64,000 bases of DNA from Antennarius striatus (GCF_040054535.1 NC_090785.1:12004501-12068500), one strand, 5' to 3'. Positions 11,601 through 23,900 are shown, counted from the stretch's first letter. Translations and numbers: made by a program. Notes: generated by a model from the letters alone, not told the origin.

Positions 11601-13285
11601 TCAGTGGCAAAATGCCACACATAACTACAGAACCATACCTGCCAGCAGTTTAGCTTCATTTGAAACTGGTTACTTTTCTGACCACAAAGAGATTCTATAC
11701 GAAATCATCTGCAAGGAAAAGGAGATCTGAATACAGGTTGAAAACTAATTTGAGCTATATTAAAACTTGATTCATTTTCTGACATAGGCTCCAGCTCCCC
11801 ATGACTCGCTACGGCGGATAAAGCAGCAGAAAATGAATGAATGCCCTGACTTCGGCCGGATTCGGCCTGCAAATAAATTATCTACGGCCCCCCTGGATGT
11901 TATTACTGATATTATAAGAACCGGACTGCAGGCCCCAGCTACCTGCTGGTGTTTTGCACGCACCAACATTACATTGAAACGGTAACCCATGAAGTCACCT
12001 TGGCCTCATTATTCATCACCCATCAGAGGAAAAGTTAACTTTCAGCTACCCCCCTCCTCAAAAATGGCTAAGCGGAAGGTGGACGCTTAGACCAAGGGAT
12101 TTCAAGCCAGGTGGGAGTCAGAGGTAATGTTCAGGGAGGTGAAGGGAAAACCTGTGTGTCTTCTGTGTGGACAAAGTTTGGCTGTAACAAAAGAATATAG
12201 TTTAAGAAGGCACCATGAAACGTCTCAGAAACACACAAAGACGTGATTTTTCTTAGAAGTGTTAGGTAAACGGACTTTTATCCCGAAGTCCACCCAGAGC
12301 AGTTGTGCGTGGAAGGAAGTCCATTTTTGTCTTTTTACCTGTTGAAAAATGTTTTCACTCGAAATTACTGACGGATCCATAAGAATATATTGCTTTATTC
12401 ATTTAATCATTCAATAATATACACTCTTGGTTAAATAGGTTATATGCAATCGTTTCAATGTGTTTTAATAAACATTGAACCAGTCCGACCCTCAGTTTGA
12501 AACAAATTTGTTTTTTCAACCTTTGTGTATTTGACTTTGACATCCCTGCTCTGCAGTGATGAAAAATAGCAGTTGAAATTTACAGCATTCTTTGTATTAA
12601 AAACAAAATCTTTTGTTTTTGTGCTCATGTTTTTTGTAATCACTTCTTATTTTTTTGAAAATTGGAACATTTGCCAATCGGACACAGGAGTGATCAGTAC
12701 CTGCAGCGTCCAGAACAGCAGAATCGATTATGTCATATGGGACACACAGAATCCCATCAACCCCATCCACGCGTTTCAGAAGCTCTGCCTTCGTTAAGGT
12801 ATCGTCTGAGTCGCACATAGACACCTCACACCTGTTTTCACGGACACAAGAGAACATTTTAAAAAAAAACATGCGACAGCCTGCAATGTGGCAGAGAGGC
12901 TAATTAATAGACTAAAGTACCAGTGAGCTCATTTACAAATTTGTTTAAGTAGTTTGAGTCATTTGAAAATAAAAATCTACAACATTCAAACATTCTTCTC
13001 CTTGTCTCTAAAAAAAAGATGTTCCTATAGTAACGTTATAAACTGGTTCCCCATATGTCTGCGGGAATTGAGAAAATGTTTCGTGGCTGCGAAATGAAAC
13101 CAGAACAATTCCGCGGTTTTTTGATTTATCCAGTGAGGATTACCGTGACAGTCTACACAAACAACGTGATGACGTCTACATAATCGACAGTGGATTATTA
13201 AAAATCGATCTGATCCTTACACTCCAGACGCCGTCAGGATCTCCAGTCCCTCCTGTGGGAGACGTTTCGTTACGAAAACTTTCAT
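8668..13285 (-). CDS. grhpr: Glyoxylate/hydroxypyruvate reductase
   Basis: A cytosolic NAD(P)H-dependent D-2-hydroxyacid dehydrogenase that reduces glyoxylate to glycolate and hydroxypyruvate to D-glycerate. Coding exons in order: 13221-13285, 12701-12831, 10311-10383, 10121-10237, 9933-10015, 9461-9562, 9171-9306, 8901-9031, 8668-8789. They sum to 960 nt, 319 residues plus stop (human 328). All introns are GT-AG and the phases close. The start gives [17 protein letters not shown], the family N-terminus. Seen motifs: [19 protein letters not shown], the Rossmann loop GLGRIG in exons 5-6, [12 protein letters not shown] with the catalytic Arg region, [10 protein letters not shown], and LPHIGSAT with the catalytic His. 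The end is PSELSF. It is the convergent neighbour of zbtb5, as in the human 9p13 cluster. Its intron 2 carries one hAT derivative and a second lies upstream of exon 1. Confidence 0.95.
9692..9745 (-). repeat. SINE/LINE tail fragment in grhpr intron
   Basis: The CATTCATTCATTCAT run followed by CTTCCGAGCCGCTTTATCC is the reverse complement of the common fish retroposon tail in which GATAAAGCGG or similar precedes GAATGAATGAATG. Only the 3' end is recognisable. Confidence 0.4.
11781..11844 (+). repeat. 3' fragment of a DANA-like SINE
   Basis: The segment ATAGGCTCCAGCTCCCCATGACTCG with GGATAAAGCAGCAGAAAATGAATGAATG matches the 3' part of the complete SINE at 14770-15115. The head is missing. It abuts the left end of the hAT derivative that follows. 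Confidence 0.6.
11845..12548 (+). mobile_element. Internally deleted hAT-type DNA transposon, copy 1
   Basis: The right end reads TTGACATCCCTG, the inverse of the CAGGGATGTCA end of copy 2, which is typical of hAT elements. Inside at about 12064-12245 is the start of a transposase-like frame: ATGGCTAAGCGG, then [18 protein letters not shown] and [14 protein letters not shown], a BED-type zinc finger as found in GTF2IRD2/ZBED-like hAT transposases. The frame has an in-frame stop in this copy and the catalytic part is absent, as in copy 2 at the same point, so both derive from one internally deleted, non-autonomous family. It lies in grhpr intron 2. Confidence 0.75.
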
Positions 13286-13777
13286 GATTTTGCCCCAGTC
13301 GTTTATCCGGGTACGACGGTTCTAATGAAACATCACGGGACTTCCACGCAGGCTTTGAAGACCAAGACGTCCAATGCTGAGTCATTCGGCGTAACCCGGC
13401 CTCTAAAACCTACTCAAAATGCACCGTCACTGAAGCCACGCCCATTCAAACTGCCCCCACTCTTACCCTCACCCCCCAGACCCGACTAGAGACAAGACAA
13501 TTCTTTCAGAATTCAGCAAGTCACAAGGTTTGTTGAACAGGCAACATGAAGTAAATTTTTATTTATTTAGTTGGGGGTTTTTTTTGGATATGTTATTACA
13601 ACAGACTTCACATCTTCATCACATTTGAACATCAACAACATCTGAAAAACAAACGGCAGAGGGGTAGAAACCATTTGGCTTGTGAAATTCCCATCCCAAA
13701 TCATATCCTCTGCAGAGGATTCATTCAGTGGCATAAGATCTCACCGAGAGGAAGTTCGATCATCGAAGAGTCTATAC
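13286..13777 (-). promoter_or_regulatory. grhpr upstream region
   Basis: This is the gap between the grhpr start codon and the second hAT derivative. It should contain the grhpr promoter and 5'-UTR if the coding model is right. I see no TATA box at a sensible place; no individual site can be defended. Confidence 0.3.
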
Positions 13778-14425
13778 CAGGGATGTCAGGGGGCCAAAAA
13801 ACCAGATTTGCGCCGAGTTCCAGTTAAATGTATATTAAAATATAAAATGTACTATTGAAAATACTGCACATAGCCTCTGGAACCAAGAGTTTCTAAACCA
13901 ATAATACAGAAATATTTTCTGAAGGATCTGTCAGTAATTTCAAGTGAAAACATTTTTTAACAGGCACACAGACAAAAAGAAACTTCTTTAAAAGAAAAAT
14001 CACATCTTGTGTGTTTCTGAGACGTTTCATGGTGCCTTCTTAAACTATATTATTTTGTTACAGCCAAACTTTGTCCACACAGAAGACACACAGGTTTGCC
14101 ATTTACCTCCCCGAACTTGTCCTCTGACTCACACCTGGCTTTAAACGCCCTGTTCTCAGCGTCCACCTTCTGTTTAGCCATTTTTGAGGAGGGGGTTAGC
14201 TGAAAGTTAATCTCTGCTCTGACTGCTGATGAATAATGAAGCTGAGGCCAACTTGCTCCAGTGACTTTGTGGGCTTCTGTTGCGTTGTGGGGAATGTAGT
14301 GTGTTGGGTAAAAGACCAGCAGGTGCCTGTGGCCTGCGGGCAAGTTAGAATAGTAATTAAATAACATTCAGGGGGCCATAGATAATTGGTTCGTGGGCCA
14401 GATCAAGGGCCTTGACTTTGACTTA
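13778..14425 (-). mobile_element. Internally deleted hAT-type DNA transposon, copy 2
   Basis: Inverted relative to copy 1. The outer end CAGGGATGTCA is at 13778-13788. On the minus strand a frame at about 14050-14184 encodes MAKQKVDAENRAFKARCESE, then [16 protein letters not shown] and a stop; upstream sequence aligns with the upstream part of copy 1. The BED-type finger is cut short and no hAT catalytic or dimerisation domain follows. The other end near 14400-14425 (GGGCCAGATC and CTTGACTTTGAC) is a worn hAT end. I could not see an 8-bp target-site duplication. Confidence 0.72.
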
Positions 14426-14757
14426 TATGGTCTGACCTATGCTCAGAACTTAAGAATGTTTCTGGCAGGCTCTTTTCATCTAAATCCTTCCTCCTACAGA
14501 CAATGTAGAATGACCATGACATGTTTTGACTTTCTATTGAATGGTTTCTGCTATTTGAAACAAACAGTTTTACATTTTATTACCCAGACCCCGAGTGTCC
14601 GAAGAAGTGGACATTCAGAGCGACACACATATGAGAATATGCAGAACCAGAATTTTAAGTGATGTGAGTCCAATATGCTAGCTCAACAGTGAATAAACTG
14701 TTAAAGCATATTTATATTGTACAGTATATTAAAGATACAAATGATTTAATACATATT
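14426..14757. other. Unassigned intergenic sequence
   Basis: AT-rich sequence with no exon, RNA gene or repeat that I recognise. Confidence 0.4.
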
Positions 14758-15127
14758 TGAGCAAGTATCAGGCGGCACGGTGGCGCAGTGGGTAGCGCAG
14801 TTGCCGCACAGCAAGGCGGTTCTGGGTTCAAATCCCGGAGTTTGAATGTTCTCCCTGTGTCTGTGTGGGTTCTCTCTGGGTTCTCCTGCTTCCTCCCACC
14901 TCCAAAAACATGCACTTCAGGTAAATTGGCCAGTCCCAAATTGACCATAGGAATGAGTGTGTGTGCGTGTTTGTGTGTCTTTGTGTGGCTCTGTGGTGCA
15001 CTGGCGTCGCGCCCGGAGTTTCCCAACCTCACGCCCAATGACAAGCTGGGATAGGCTCCAGCTCCCTGTGACCTGCGCAAGCGGATGAAGCAGGTTGAGA
15101 AAAGGAATGAATGAATGAGCAAGTATC
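14758..15127 (+). mobile_element. tRNA-derived SINE (DANA/V-SINE-like) with target-site duplication
   Basis: The body is 14770-15115. It starts GGCGGCACGGTGGCGCAGTG, has a tRNA-like promoter region with GGTTCAAATCCC as the B box, a central domain containing TGTTCTCCCTGTGTC and GGGTTCTCCTGCTTCC, and ends in GAATGAATGA. This is the structure of zebrafish DANA and related SINEs. A perfect 12-bp direct repeat, TGAGCAAGTATC, flanks it at 14758-14769 and 15116-15127, so the whole insertion is defined. Confidence 0.9.
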
Positions 15128-15389
15128 TCAATTGTTCTACTAGTTTGATAACAACATTGATGAAGTCTTAATGTATTAACTATTTGATATCTTAGCAATT
15201 TACCCTTTTCACATCATTTATGATTTGGCCAAAATAAGCCTGTAAATTTAATATGAGACGGCAAAGCAAAATATGACCACACAATGTGTATAAATTCATA
15301 CATAATTTAACCTAACCTGGATTTGGTAGAAGAGCCCAAAGAAAAAAAAGCTGTTGACAAAGACTAGAACTTGAAATAACATCATAATA

Positions 15390-15680
15390 AACAAGTGGAT
15401 GGATCCATCCATCTATCCAATTTCTTGGAGATGAGACAACAGTATTTGTCACCAGCAAATTGTGGAGCCACATAAAGGACAAACAACCACTCATGAACAC
15501 ACTCATACCAACAGACAATTTAATTTGTTCATATCACCTAATTACATGTTTTTGGACTCAGGAGGAAGCTGGAGAATCCACCCAGACACCACATAAACTC
15601 CCTGCAAAAAGTACTCAGTCCTGGAACCTTTCTGCTGATGTGACAGTGCTACCCACTGCACCACCATACCACCTGAATGC
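15390..15680 (-). mobile_element. Degenerate DANA-like SINE
   Basis: Read on the minus strand, the right end (about 15660-15680) is the SINE head with GGTGGTGCAGTGGGTAGCAC, followed by a decayed body with GGGAGTTTATG and a tail near GATGGATCC. It is much more diverged than the copy at 14770. Confidence 0.6.
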
Positions 15681-15722
15681 ACGCATATTCCATATGAAGT
15701 GAACCAATGATTATATGAATCA

Positions 15723-16022
15723 ATGTGGCACAGTGGGGCAGTGTGTCCTGTCTGTGCAGAGTTTGTATGGTCTTCCCATGTCTGCGTGCATTCTCTACAG
15801 GTTCTCCAGCTTGGTCACACTTCCAAATACATGCACTTTAGGTGAACTGGTCAGTCTAAGTTGTCCAGAGGTGTGAGTGTAAGCATGAGTAGTTGTTTGT
15901 CCTTCATGTGGCCCCACAATGAGCTGGCATTTTATCTGGGGTGTACCCTGCTTCTTGCCAATAAGCAACCGAGATAGGCTCCAACAGTCCCAAGGTGAAT
16001 AAGCAGCAGTTGAGTATTGCCA
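15723..16022 (+). mobile_element. Degenerate DANA-like SINE
   Basis: Plus-strand match to the SINE: GTGGCACAGTGGGGCAGTG, GCAGAGTTTGTATGGTC, CATGCACTTTAGGTGAACTG, then GAGATAGGCTCCAACAG. It lies head to head with the degenerate copy at 15390-15680. Confidence 0.65.
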
Positions 16023-16339
16023 TTGTCTCATCTAAAAGAAAATTGATGAATGGGCGGATGGAATTTATGAATCTGTGAATGTCCAAATAGATAAAGATAG
16101 TAACTTGTGTAATCTATAAGGAGTGGCATGAATGTTGGTCACCACGAGACAGAAGAGGCATGCTGTGGAATATCAGGAAAATCATAGTAAATTGATGTAT
16201 TCTCAACTAAAGGGAGCAACATGAACTGACGCAAAGGGATCGCTATAACTAGGGCTATATGTGCAGTTACAAAGATATCTTTTGTTAATGATCCAGGGGA
16301 AAGTCATAATTACCAACTCAAGCCAAAGGAAATTCCTAA

Positions 16340-18634
16340 ACACAATCACACATTCAGCCAACCATCTTCCACCGCTTATCTGTAGTCAGGTCAGGGAGGC
16401 AGAAGCTTCAACAGGGAGCCCCAAACTTCCCTTTGCCCGGCCACATCCACCAGCTCTGACTGGGGGATCCCAAGGCGTTCCCAGGCCATTGTTGAGATAC
16501 AACCCCTCCATCTGGTCCTGGGTCTGCACCGAGGTCTCCTCCCAGCTGGACATGCTAGAAACAAATCCCTAGGGAGGAGCCCCAGAGGCATCCGCATCAG
16601 ATGCCCAAACCACGTCAACTGACTTCACGCGAAGGAGCAGCGGCTCTACTCTAAGCCCTTCGCGAATAGCAGTGTTTCTCACCTTATCTCTAAGGGAGAT
16701 ACCAGCTACCCGCCTGAGAAAGCCCATTTCAGCCCCTTGTGTCTGCGATCTCGTTCTTTCGGTCATGACCCATCGCTCATGACCATAGGTGAGGGTAGGA
16801 ACGAAGATCGAACGGTAGATGGAGAGCTTTGCCTCTCGGCTTAGCTCCCTCTTTGTGACAACAGTGCGGTAAAGCGACTGCAATACCGCTCCTGCTGCCC
16901 CAATTCTCATCCAATCTCATGCTCCATTGTTCCCTCACTTGTGAACAGGACCCCAAGATACTTAAACTCCTTCACTTGTGGAAGGACTTCATTCCCCACA
17001 CGGAGAAGGCAGTCCACCGGTTTCCTGCTGAGGACCATGGCCTCAGATTTGGAGGTGCTAATCCTCATCCCCGGCACTTCACAGTCGACTGCAAACCGGA
17101 CCAGTGACTGCTGCAGGTCACAGGCCGATGACGCAAACAGGACCACATCATCTGCAAAAAGCAGCTATGCGATCCTCAGGCCACCAAACTGTAACTCCTC
17201 ACCGCAACTATGCCTCGATATCCTGTCCATGAAAATCACAAAGAGATTTGGTGATAAAGCACAGCCCTGGCGAAGGCCAACAGCTACTCGGAATAAGTCA
17301 GACCTACTGCCGAGGACCTCTCGCAGCTCTCACTTTGGGCGTACAGGGATTGGACGGCCTTGAGGATAGGCGCCCTCACCCCATACTCCTGCAGTACCTC
17401 CCACAGTATATCCTTTGGGACCCGATCGTACGCCTTCTCCAAGTCCACAAGACACATGTAGACTAGATGGGCTTACTCCCAAGCCCCCTTTAGGATCCCT
17501 GCCAGAGTAAAAAGCTGGTCTGTTGTTCCACGACCAGAGCCGTCAGCATTTCCGGGCGAATCTCATCAACACCTGGGGCTTTGTCACCTTGAAGTTGTTT
17601 AACTACCTTCGTGACTTCGCCCCGAGAAATTGACTTGAATGCCCCATCATCCTCCAGCTCTGCCTCTGCAACAGAGGATGGGTCAGTTGGGGTAGTTGGA
17701 TTCAGCAGTTCCTCAAAGTGCTCCTTCTACCAACCGACAATGTCCTCAGTTGAGGTCAACAGTGTCCCATTCTTGCTGTATAATGCTTGGATGGTCTCCC
17801 GTTTCCTTCTCCTGAGGTGTTGGACAGTCCTCCAGAACAACTTTGGTGCCGTCCAATAGTCCTTATCCATGGCCTCTCTGATCTCCTCCCACACCCTCTG
17901 TTTTGCCTCCATCACAGCCGAGGCTGCAGTCCTTTTGGCCTGTTGGTACCCTGCAACTGCTTCAGGAGTCCCCAGGGACAACATGCCCCTGAAGGCCTCC
18001 TTCTTCAGTTGGACGGCTTCCCTGACCACTGGGGTCCACCACGTTGTTTGAGGGTTACCACCCCTTGAGGCACTCAAGACCTTGAGACCACAGCTCTCAG
18101 CTGCAGCTTCAGCAATGGAAGCTTTGAACATCGACCATTCAGGTTCAATGCCCCCAGCCTCCACAGGGATGCATGAGAAGCTCCTTCAGAGGTGTCAATT
18201 GAAAGCCTCGCAAACAGAGTCCTCTTCCAGACATTCCCAGTTCACCCGTACCACTCGTTTGGGCTTACCAGGTCTATCCAAAAGTTTCCTCCGCTAACGG
18301 ACCCAACTAACCACCAGGTGGTGATCAGTTGACAGTTCTGCCCCTCTCTTCACCCGAGTGTCCAAAACACACGGTCAAAGGTCAAATGATACGAGCACAA
18401 GATCAATCATTGACCTCCGACCAAGGGCGCTCTGGTACACTTATGAGCATCCTTGTGTTCTAACATGGTGTTAGTTATGAACAATCTGTGACTAGCACAG
18501 AAGTTCAACAACATAACACCACTCGGATTTAAATCAGGGAGGCCATTCCTCCCAATCACGCCCCTCCAAGTGTCTCCATCATTGCCGATGTGTGCATTGA
18601 AGTCCCCCAGGAGAACAATGGACACAATCACACA
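16340..18634 (-). mobile_element. 5'-truncated RTE-type LINE with 13-bp target-site duplication
   Basis: The body is 16353-18621 on the minus strand. In the element's 5'-3' order there are the end of an APE-type endonuclease ([14 protein letters not shown], about 18600), the linker region (about 17730-18165), and reverse transcriptase with DKAPGVDEIRPEML (about 17560), a VDLEKAYDRVP-type block (about 17440), the polymerase aspartates just before LFASSACDLQ (about 17140), KEFKYLGVLFTSEG, and the 3' region with RRPRCRPRTRWR and WERLGIPQSEL. Several frames are broken. It ends with a GATAAGCGG-type RTE 3' end near 16380. The direct repeat ACACAATCACACA at 16340-16352 and 18622-18634 defines both insertion points. 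I call it RTE clade (Rex3-like) from these protein blocks; the exact family is not certain. Confidence 0.85.
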
Positions 18635-19700
18635 ATGACAGAAAATATTGCAGGCTGTTTGGGCTGGGGCTCTGGATCAATGCCTGTTTGGCTTTAGCCA
18701 GTGATGCATCTGTGAAGTGTGTGCCATTGTTTAAATGGCTCAATTTAAAGAACATAATGTGGAATCAGCTCTTTTGGTAGTACTTTTATCAAGTGTTATG
18801 TTTTACATGGGATGGCCTCTACCCATTTTGTACCTTTGTCTACCATTACCATGATATATCTACATTGTCTGGTCCCACATCTGTGTAGTGTTATGACAAT
18901 ATCTTGCCAGGGGGGCATTTGGCATTGAATAGGAACCTACCAGTCTCTTGTAGGGGAAGGTGCGGCTGTAGCTGTTGCAGGTTACACAGTCAAAGTTACA
19001 CAGGGATTTGAACACAAAAATTTGAATAGTTTGGATAGCTAAGCAAATACTTTTGTCAATATAGTGTACATCGATCCATCCAAGCATACATACACACATA
19101 TGTATTTGTCATATTATAAACCACAACATTTCACATACATTAATACCTACATGTTGCTGTGGTTTGTTTAATTAAGTTTATCTATAAATAGAATCACCAT
19201 TTGCATGAATTACTATTCGAATAGTGATTTATTTGTTTTTTATTTCATTTTAATTTTTTTATTTAAAAAATCACTTGAATCACTATTTGATTCAAGTAGT
19301 CAATTTAAGTAATCAATTTACCTATTTTTTTAAATTTATTTTTTATGGTCTTCCACATCTCAGACTATACTAATCAAGAGTGAACCCTGCAAGATCAACG
19401 CGCAACACACAAAAAGCCTATGAACTACCAATGCTCCAGGCTGCTTCCCACACGTTTGACAAATAAAAATAGACGATTGATTATGATCATTATAGATATT
19501 GGCCATGGTTCAATTTTTTTTGCAAATACAGAGTAGTTATTATGATAATAATATTGTATTTTTAGTTTAGTTTGTATTTCTGTGCACGCATTGAATAAAT
19601 TACATTCCAACAACACCGTTCCATTTGTGACACCGTTTTGCTTGTGTGTGACGTCATTGTCCTCTCCTTCTCCTGCAGTCCGTTGTCCTCGTCCCGTCTA
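18635..19700. other. Unassigned intergenic sequence
   Basis: AT-rich, with short internal direct and inverted repeats around 19200-19340 (TCAATTTAAGTAATCAATTTA-like). No exon or named element recognised. Confidence 0.4.
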
Positions 19701-19837
19701 CCGGGGCAGGCGCGCTCTAAACAGTCGAGTCGTCGCCTTAGATAGCAACAGAGGGCGGAATAACAAGTCCGTAGTTGAGGAACAAACGAGTGGACTTCCA
19801 AATCTGGAAACCAGAGCGAGGACCCAGTCTTAAAGAG
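19680..19837 (+). other. Probable ssh3 non-coding first exon
   Basis: A GC-richer block ends with AAAGAG followed by the donor GTGAGA at 19838. It would splice to the acceptor TTTCAG at 20782-20787, upstream of the ssh3 start codon. The 5' boundary is not known. Confidence 0.4.
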
Positions 19838-20903
19838 GTGAGAAACCCATCTTCTTCTGGATAACTTGATATATCCGTGTCGTGGTTGTTTTGTTGAGGC
19901 AGGCTAACGTTATCGTCGGCTGGTAACATTAGCCGGGAGTGGTTTTTACAGGCTGCGTCGTTACGGCTGTTTGCCTTTTTCTTGGAAGCTCATGCGAAAC
20001 TGTCTCATGGCTTCTTTGGTTTCCGTGTTATTGCATACAAGTCAGTATGATGGAGCTAGCTGGAGCTACATTGCAGATATGCTTCCGTAACGTAGGCTCT
20101 ACCAGACGGTTCATGTTGTCCACTCACTGGTAGAACCCTTTAGACGAAAACTTTTCTCTGTTATAACCTTTTCTAACTAATATTTAATTGATTTATATAC
20201 AAAAAGGTTAAGACCCATCCCCGTATTAACATTTTATAAAGCCATTAGTGAGTAGCTGCATGATTAATTTGTCAATCTCCATGGTTGTGCTGTTACTATC
20301 TCTGTTCGTTCTGTGTGCACACAATAAAATTGTGTGACATTAAAGGAATGCAGTTTGGTTCCGGTGTGCAACAGGAATGTCGAGTCTTCCCTTAATAAAA
20401 GATGGATAAAACCATCAGAGTAAGCAGTTTTATGTTATGTGTTGCTCTACATGCTTTCTTGACTGATTTACTAACTCTAAGAAATGTCTGATTGAAGAAG
20501 GGAAATATTAAGTGACTTCATTACACTTGTCCACTAAATCCAGTAATATACCTATCATATATGTATATATAAATATAGAACATCATCTAATCAGACATGT
20601 CACAGTATTTGTATTTAGTGGTATTCTGTAATGCTCATGTTTCTCAACCCCGACACTACTGCAAAAAATTATGTTCTTGATTTTATTGGACTCCATGAAT
20701 CAGTCAGCTGATATCTTTGTTCAGGAGTTACTCATAAAGTCTATTTATTGGATGTAATGGGATCTAAATATCCTTTTGTCGTTTCAGAGACAAATACCAG
20801 CGTTCATCACACCCACAGCACACGTGTAGTGGAGGAACTTGCAGAGCCTGTCTGAGCTTGTTACCAGCTGCTGGGTTTAGTTGAAATATACTTGCAGTGT
20901 GCT

Positions 20904-23900
20904 ATGGCTCTGTTTACTCTTCATAGGACGCCAACCAACCCCACTGCTGCAGTGAGTTCAGTTACACTCATGTTTTGTTATACATAAACAAGTTGAAGAA
21001 GTGGTGTCATATCATTCAGTATGAAAATGTTCACCTTTTGCATTTAAATGATAAAGTTCTCCTGCTTCCTGACCTTCCAGGTTTTTCATGTACTGTAAAG
21101 CACTTGTTCCTCATTGACGATATCGTCACTAACATACCACAGTTAAAGGGTCAGCAAAGTGGTTTAGCTTCCATTCTCATCCATTTCTGTGATGTTAGGT
21201 GGTGATTGTATAACATTCTGTTCTGACATGCTCTATAACACTATGGTTGTTTAATGTATAAATGCAAACAGAAGTCCAAGAAGTTTTGATGCTGTGTAAA
21301 TGATTGAAAGTCTCTTTTAGCCTAATTGTACAAAGTTGCTCCAGTGGGATTCTGCCATTCCACCTTCTGTCTTCTTACTAGAACTAGAATTCCAACTCAA
21401 AGACTGGTGCTCTTAGTATTCTCTCTTCTAAAACTCTTCCACAATCATATGAGTCTGTCGTTATCATCTCCTTTCTTCTCCTTCAATCACTCTATAATGG
21501 AGATAATTTATCCTACCTCTACATCTGGCTTTGTTTGTTTTCATTGCCAACTAAACCATAAATGATCTGATTGTAGGGACATCACTCATTTTTTGCACAT
21601 TTTAAATCTAATCACTCCAGTATCTTAACTTGTGTTCTCTTTTTTTTCTGCCAACCGTCATTGTTCCTGTCTTGGGTCCTTCCCACTTCTCCTCATTACG
21701 TTCTTTCTTTTTTTCACTCTGTCTGGACTTGTCAGTTGCACAACAGGTAATGTTGCTGTCTCAAGTTTCTTTGTCACCCCTTGCCACTACTCCAACCTTC
21801 CCTGTTCGCTTGTCTCTTTATCCCATCACTCTCTTGCATTGTATCTTAAATTTCTTGTCCTTTGATAATTTCCCTGCTAAAATTGACCTCTCTTCTTTTT
21901 CTACATTTCACTCTTCACGTCCGTCTTCTCACATTGGTCTTTCACTGCATCTTTGTCGCACCACCTTTGACTAGAAAAACATGTTGTCACATTACTTGTG
22001 TCCATGCAGAAAAACACTGCACACTGCCTCGAATGCTCCCAACAAGGCTGTTATAGTCAGCATCAAATATGCATTTTGGGAGTATTAGAAGTGGTGTGCA
22101 GTTTTTTTTTCATTTAATTACTATACTGTAATACAACGTTATCTGTTTAACTTGTGTTAATGTTGCTTACATTTCTTTCGAATATGTGTATTCAAAGCTT
22201 TCAAAACAGCCTACACAACACACACGTTATAATTTGCTGGATTATAAGAATGCTGGTAAACAAAGACTGAAACATACACAAAACACAATAAATGATTAAT
22301 AATTTTATGATTGATTCTGCTTGATTATTTTTTAAGGATGACAGTCTCAAAAGGAGAGCAACACTTCAGAAAAGGTAGGTACTCACTTGTGTGTCTTTTA
22401 TACTTTCATTTTATGAATCATTTTATGAATCATTCCTGGTTTGTAGATTACAACAGTATGATACTAAGCAATCTGCCCAATTCAGGGAGAGTTTTGCCCT
22501 TGTTAAGGGGGCTGTCCATCTGTTGGAAGAGGGTCGCAGGACAGACTTCAATGTGGAAACTTCTCAGCCTCCAATTTCTCCTGTAAAAGAAGATTGCAAA
22601 GTGCCTGACACGCGCCACAAGCAGCTCCACGCCATGGTCGAACAGCTCAGACCAGAAGACACCATCAAGCTGGTGAGGGCTGTTTTTTGCTTTTATGTTG
22701 GATGTAGCATTTGGTCAAAAGTCTGGATCAGAACTGATGCCAACACTGACCTTCTTTACTGGATTCATGTCCTTCAAAGAAACCAATTGATTTTTTTTTG
22801 TCATAGCCATCCTGTATTACAGTGTTTAGTTATCAGTTTTCTGCGGTCAGACAAAGTAAACTCTCTGGTTTCTTGTTACTGAATATAAATAACTCCAGTA
22901 CTTCCATTCAGTGAAATTCAAGATTTAGAGAGGGATAAAAGAGAACTGGTATGAGATGGTTCTTTGGCGTTGATATAGAGAAAGGTGGGCGGTGCATCCC
23001 TAATAAAAGCCATAATTTGCCGCTTGCTATGGGTGGTTTATTGTGCTGAACATTTAGTGCTGGCTGGGTTTTTTAAAAGTGTGTTATGTTTAATAGAGAA
23101 TTAATGTTCCAGATGTGATTTCTTTTTGAAGGTCAAAAAAAAAATCTCACATTCTGTCTGATGATATTTTTATTGGGTTTAATTTGTATCAACAGACTTG
23201 AGAGGACCTCAGCAACATATTACATGTATGTTTCTTTAATTCTGAGTGACGTCATGCTATGCTATGCTCTCTCCTGTCAGGCAGTACAGTTGGAATCTGT
23301 CAACGCACTCCGAGTCAGATACCTGATTGTTATCGCCACCCTCAGCAACAAAGAAGAAAGCATCCTGCTGGGCATGGATTTTCCTAACTCAGACAGGTGT
23401 GTGTGACAAAGATTCTGGTGTGCTGTGTCACAGATAGAGCTAAAAATATATGATTTATAATAAGTTACTGGTCTCTGGTTTTCCTTTAGCGAATTAAATT
23501 ACTTTCCTTGTTGCCTCCTTGCAGTGATCAGTGTACAATCGGCCTGGTTATGCCAGTGTGGAGTGACACACAAGTGTATTTGGACGGAGATGGGTAAGAC
23601 ATTTTTAAAATCACTGATGGTTGAATTGTGAGTGCAGCTAAGGTTGTGAGGCACAGACTGGGCAGCCTGAAGTCTGGGATTCTGGCTGGAGAAAAAATGA
23701 ATGAGTAATGTCTCTAATTATGGAGCTGAATCATTCTCCACACATTACAACTGTGCTTATCACTCAATCACACCGTTATGTAAGCATGCAGCTCATGTGT
23801 TTTTATAGTTGGCCTCTTTCTGTGTCAGTAAGAAAAGTTAGTTAGACTTTAGCTGCTAAAAGCTGTGAAATAAAGAAAATATCCCCCCGTCTCTTACTGG

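Noticed and set aside
14050-14367. A 105-codon frame with a zinc-finger-like start considered as a host gene
   Set aside because: It is the remnant of a hAT transposase inside a deleted element; a second copy with the same layout lies at 11.8-12.5 kb.
16391-18164. Several 75-145 codon frames considered as host genes
   Set aside because: They are reverse transcriptase and linker blocks of the RTE-type LINE defined by its target-site duplication.
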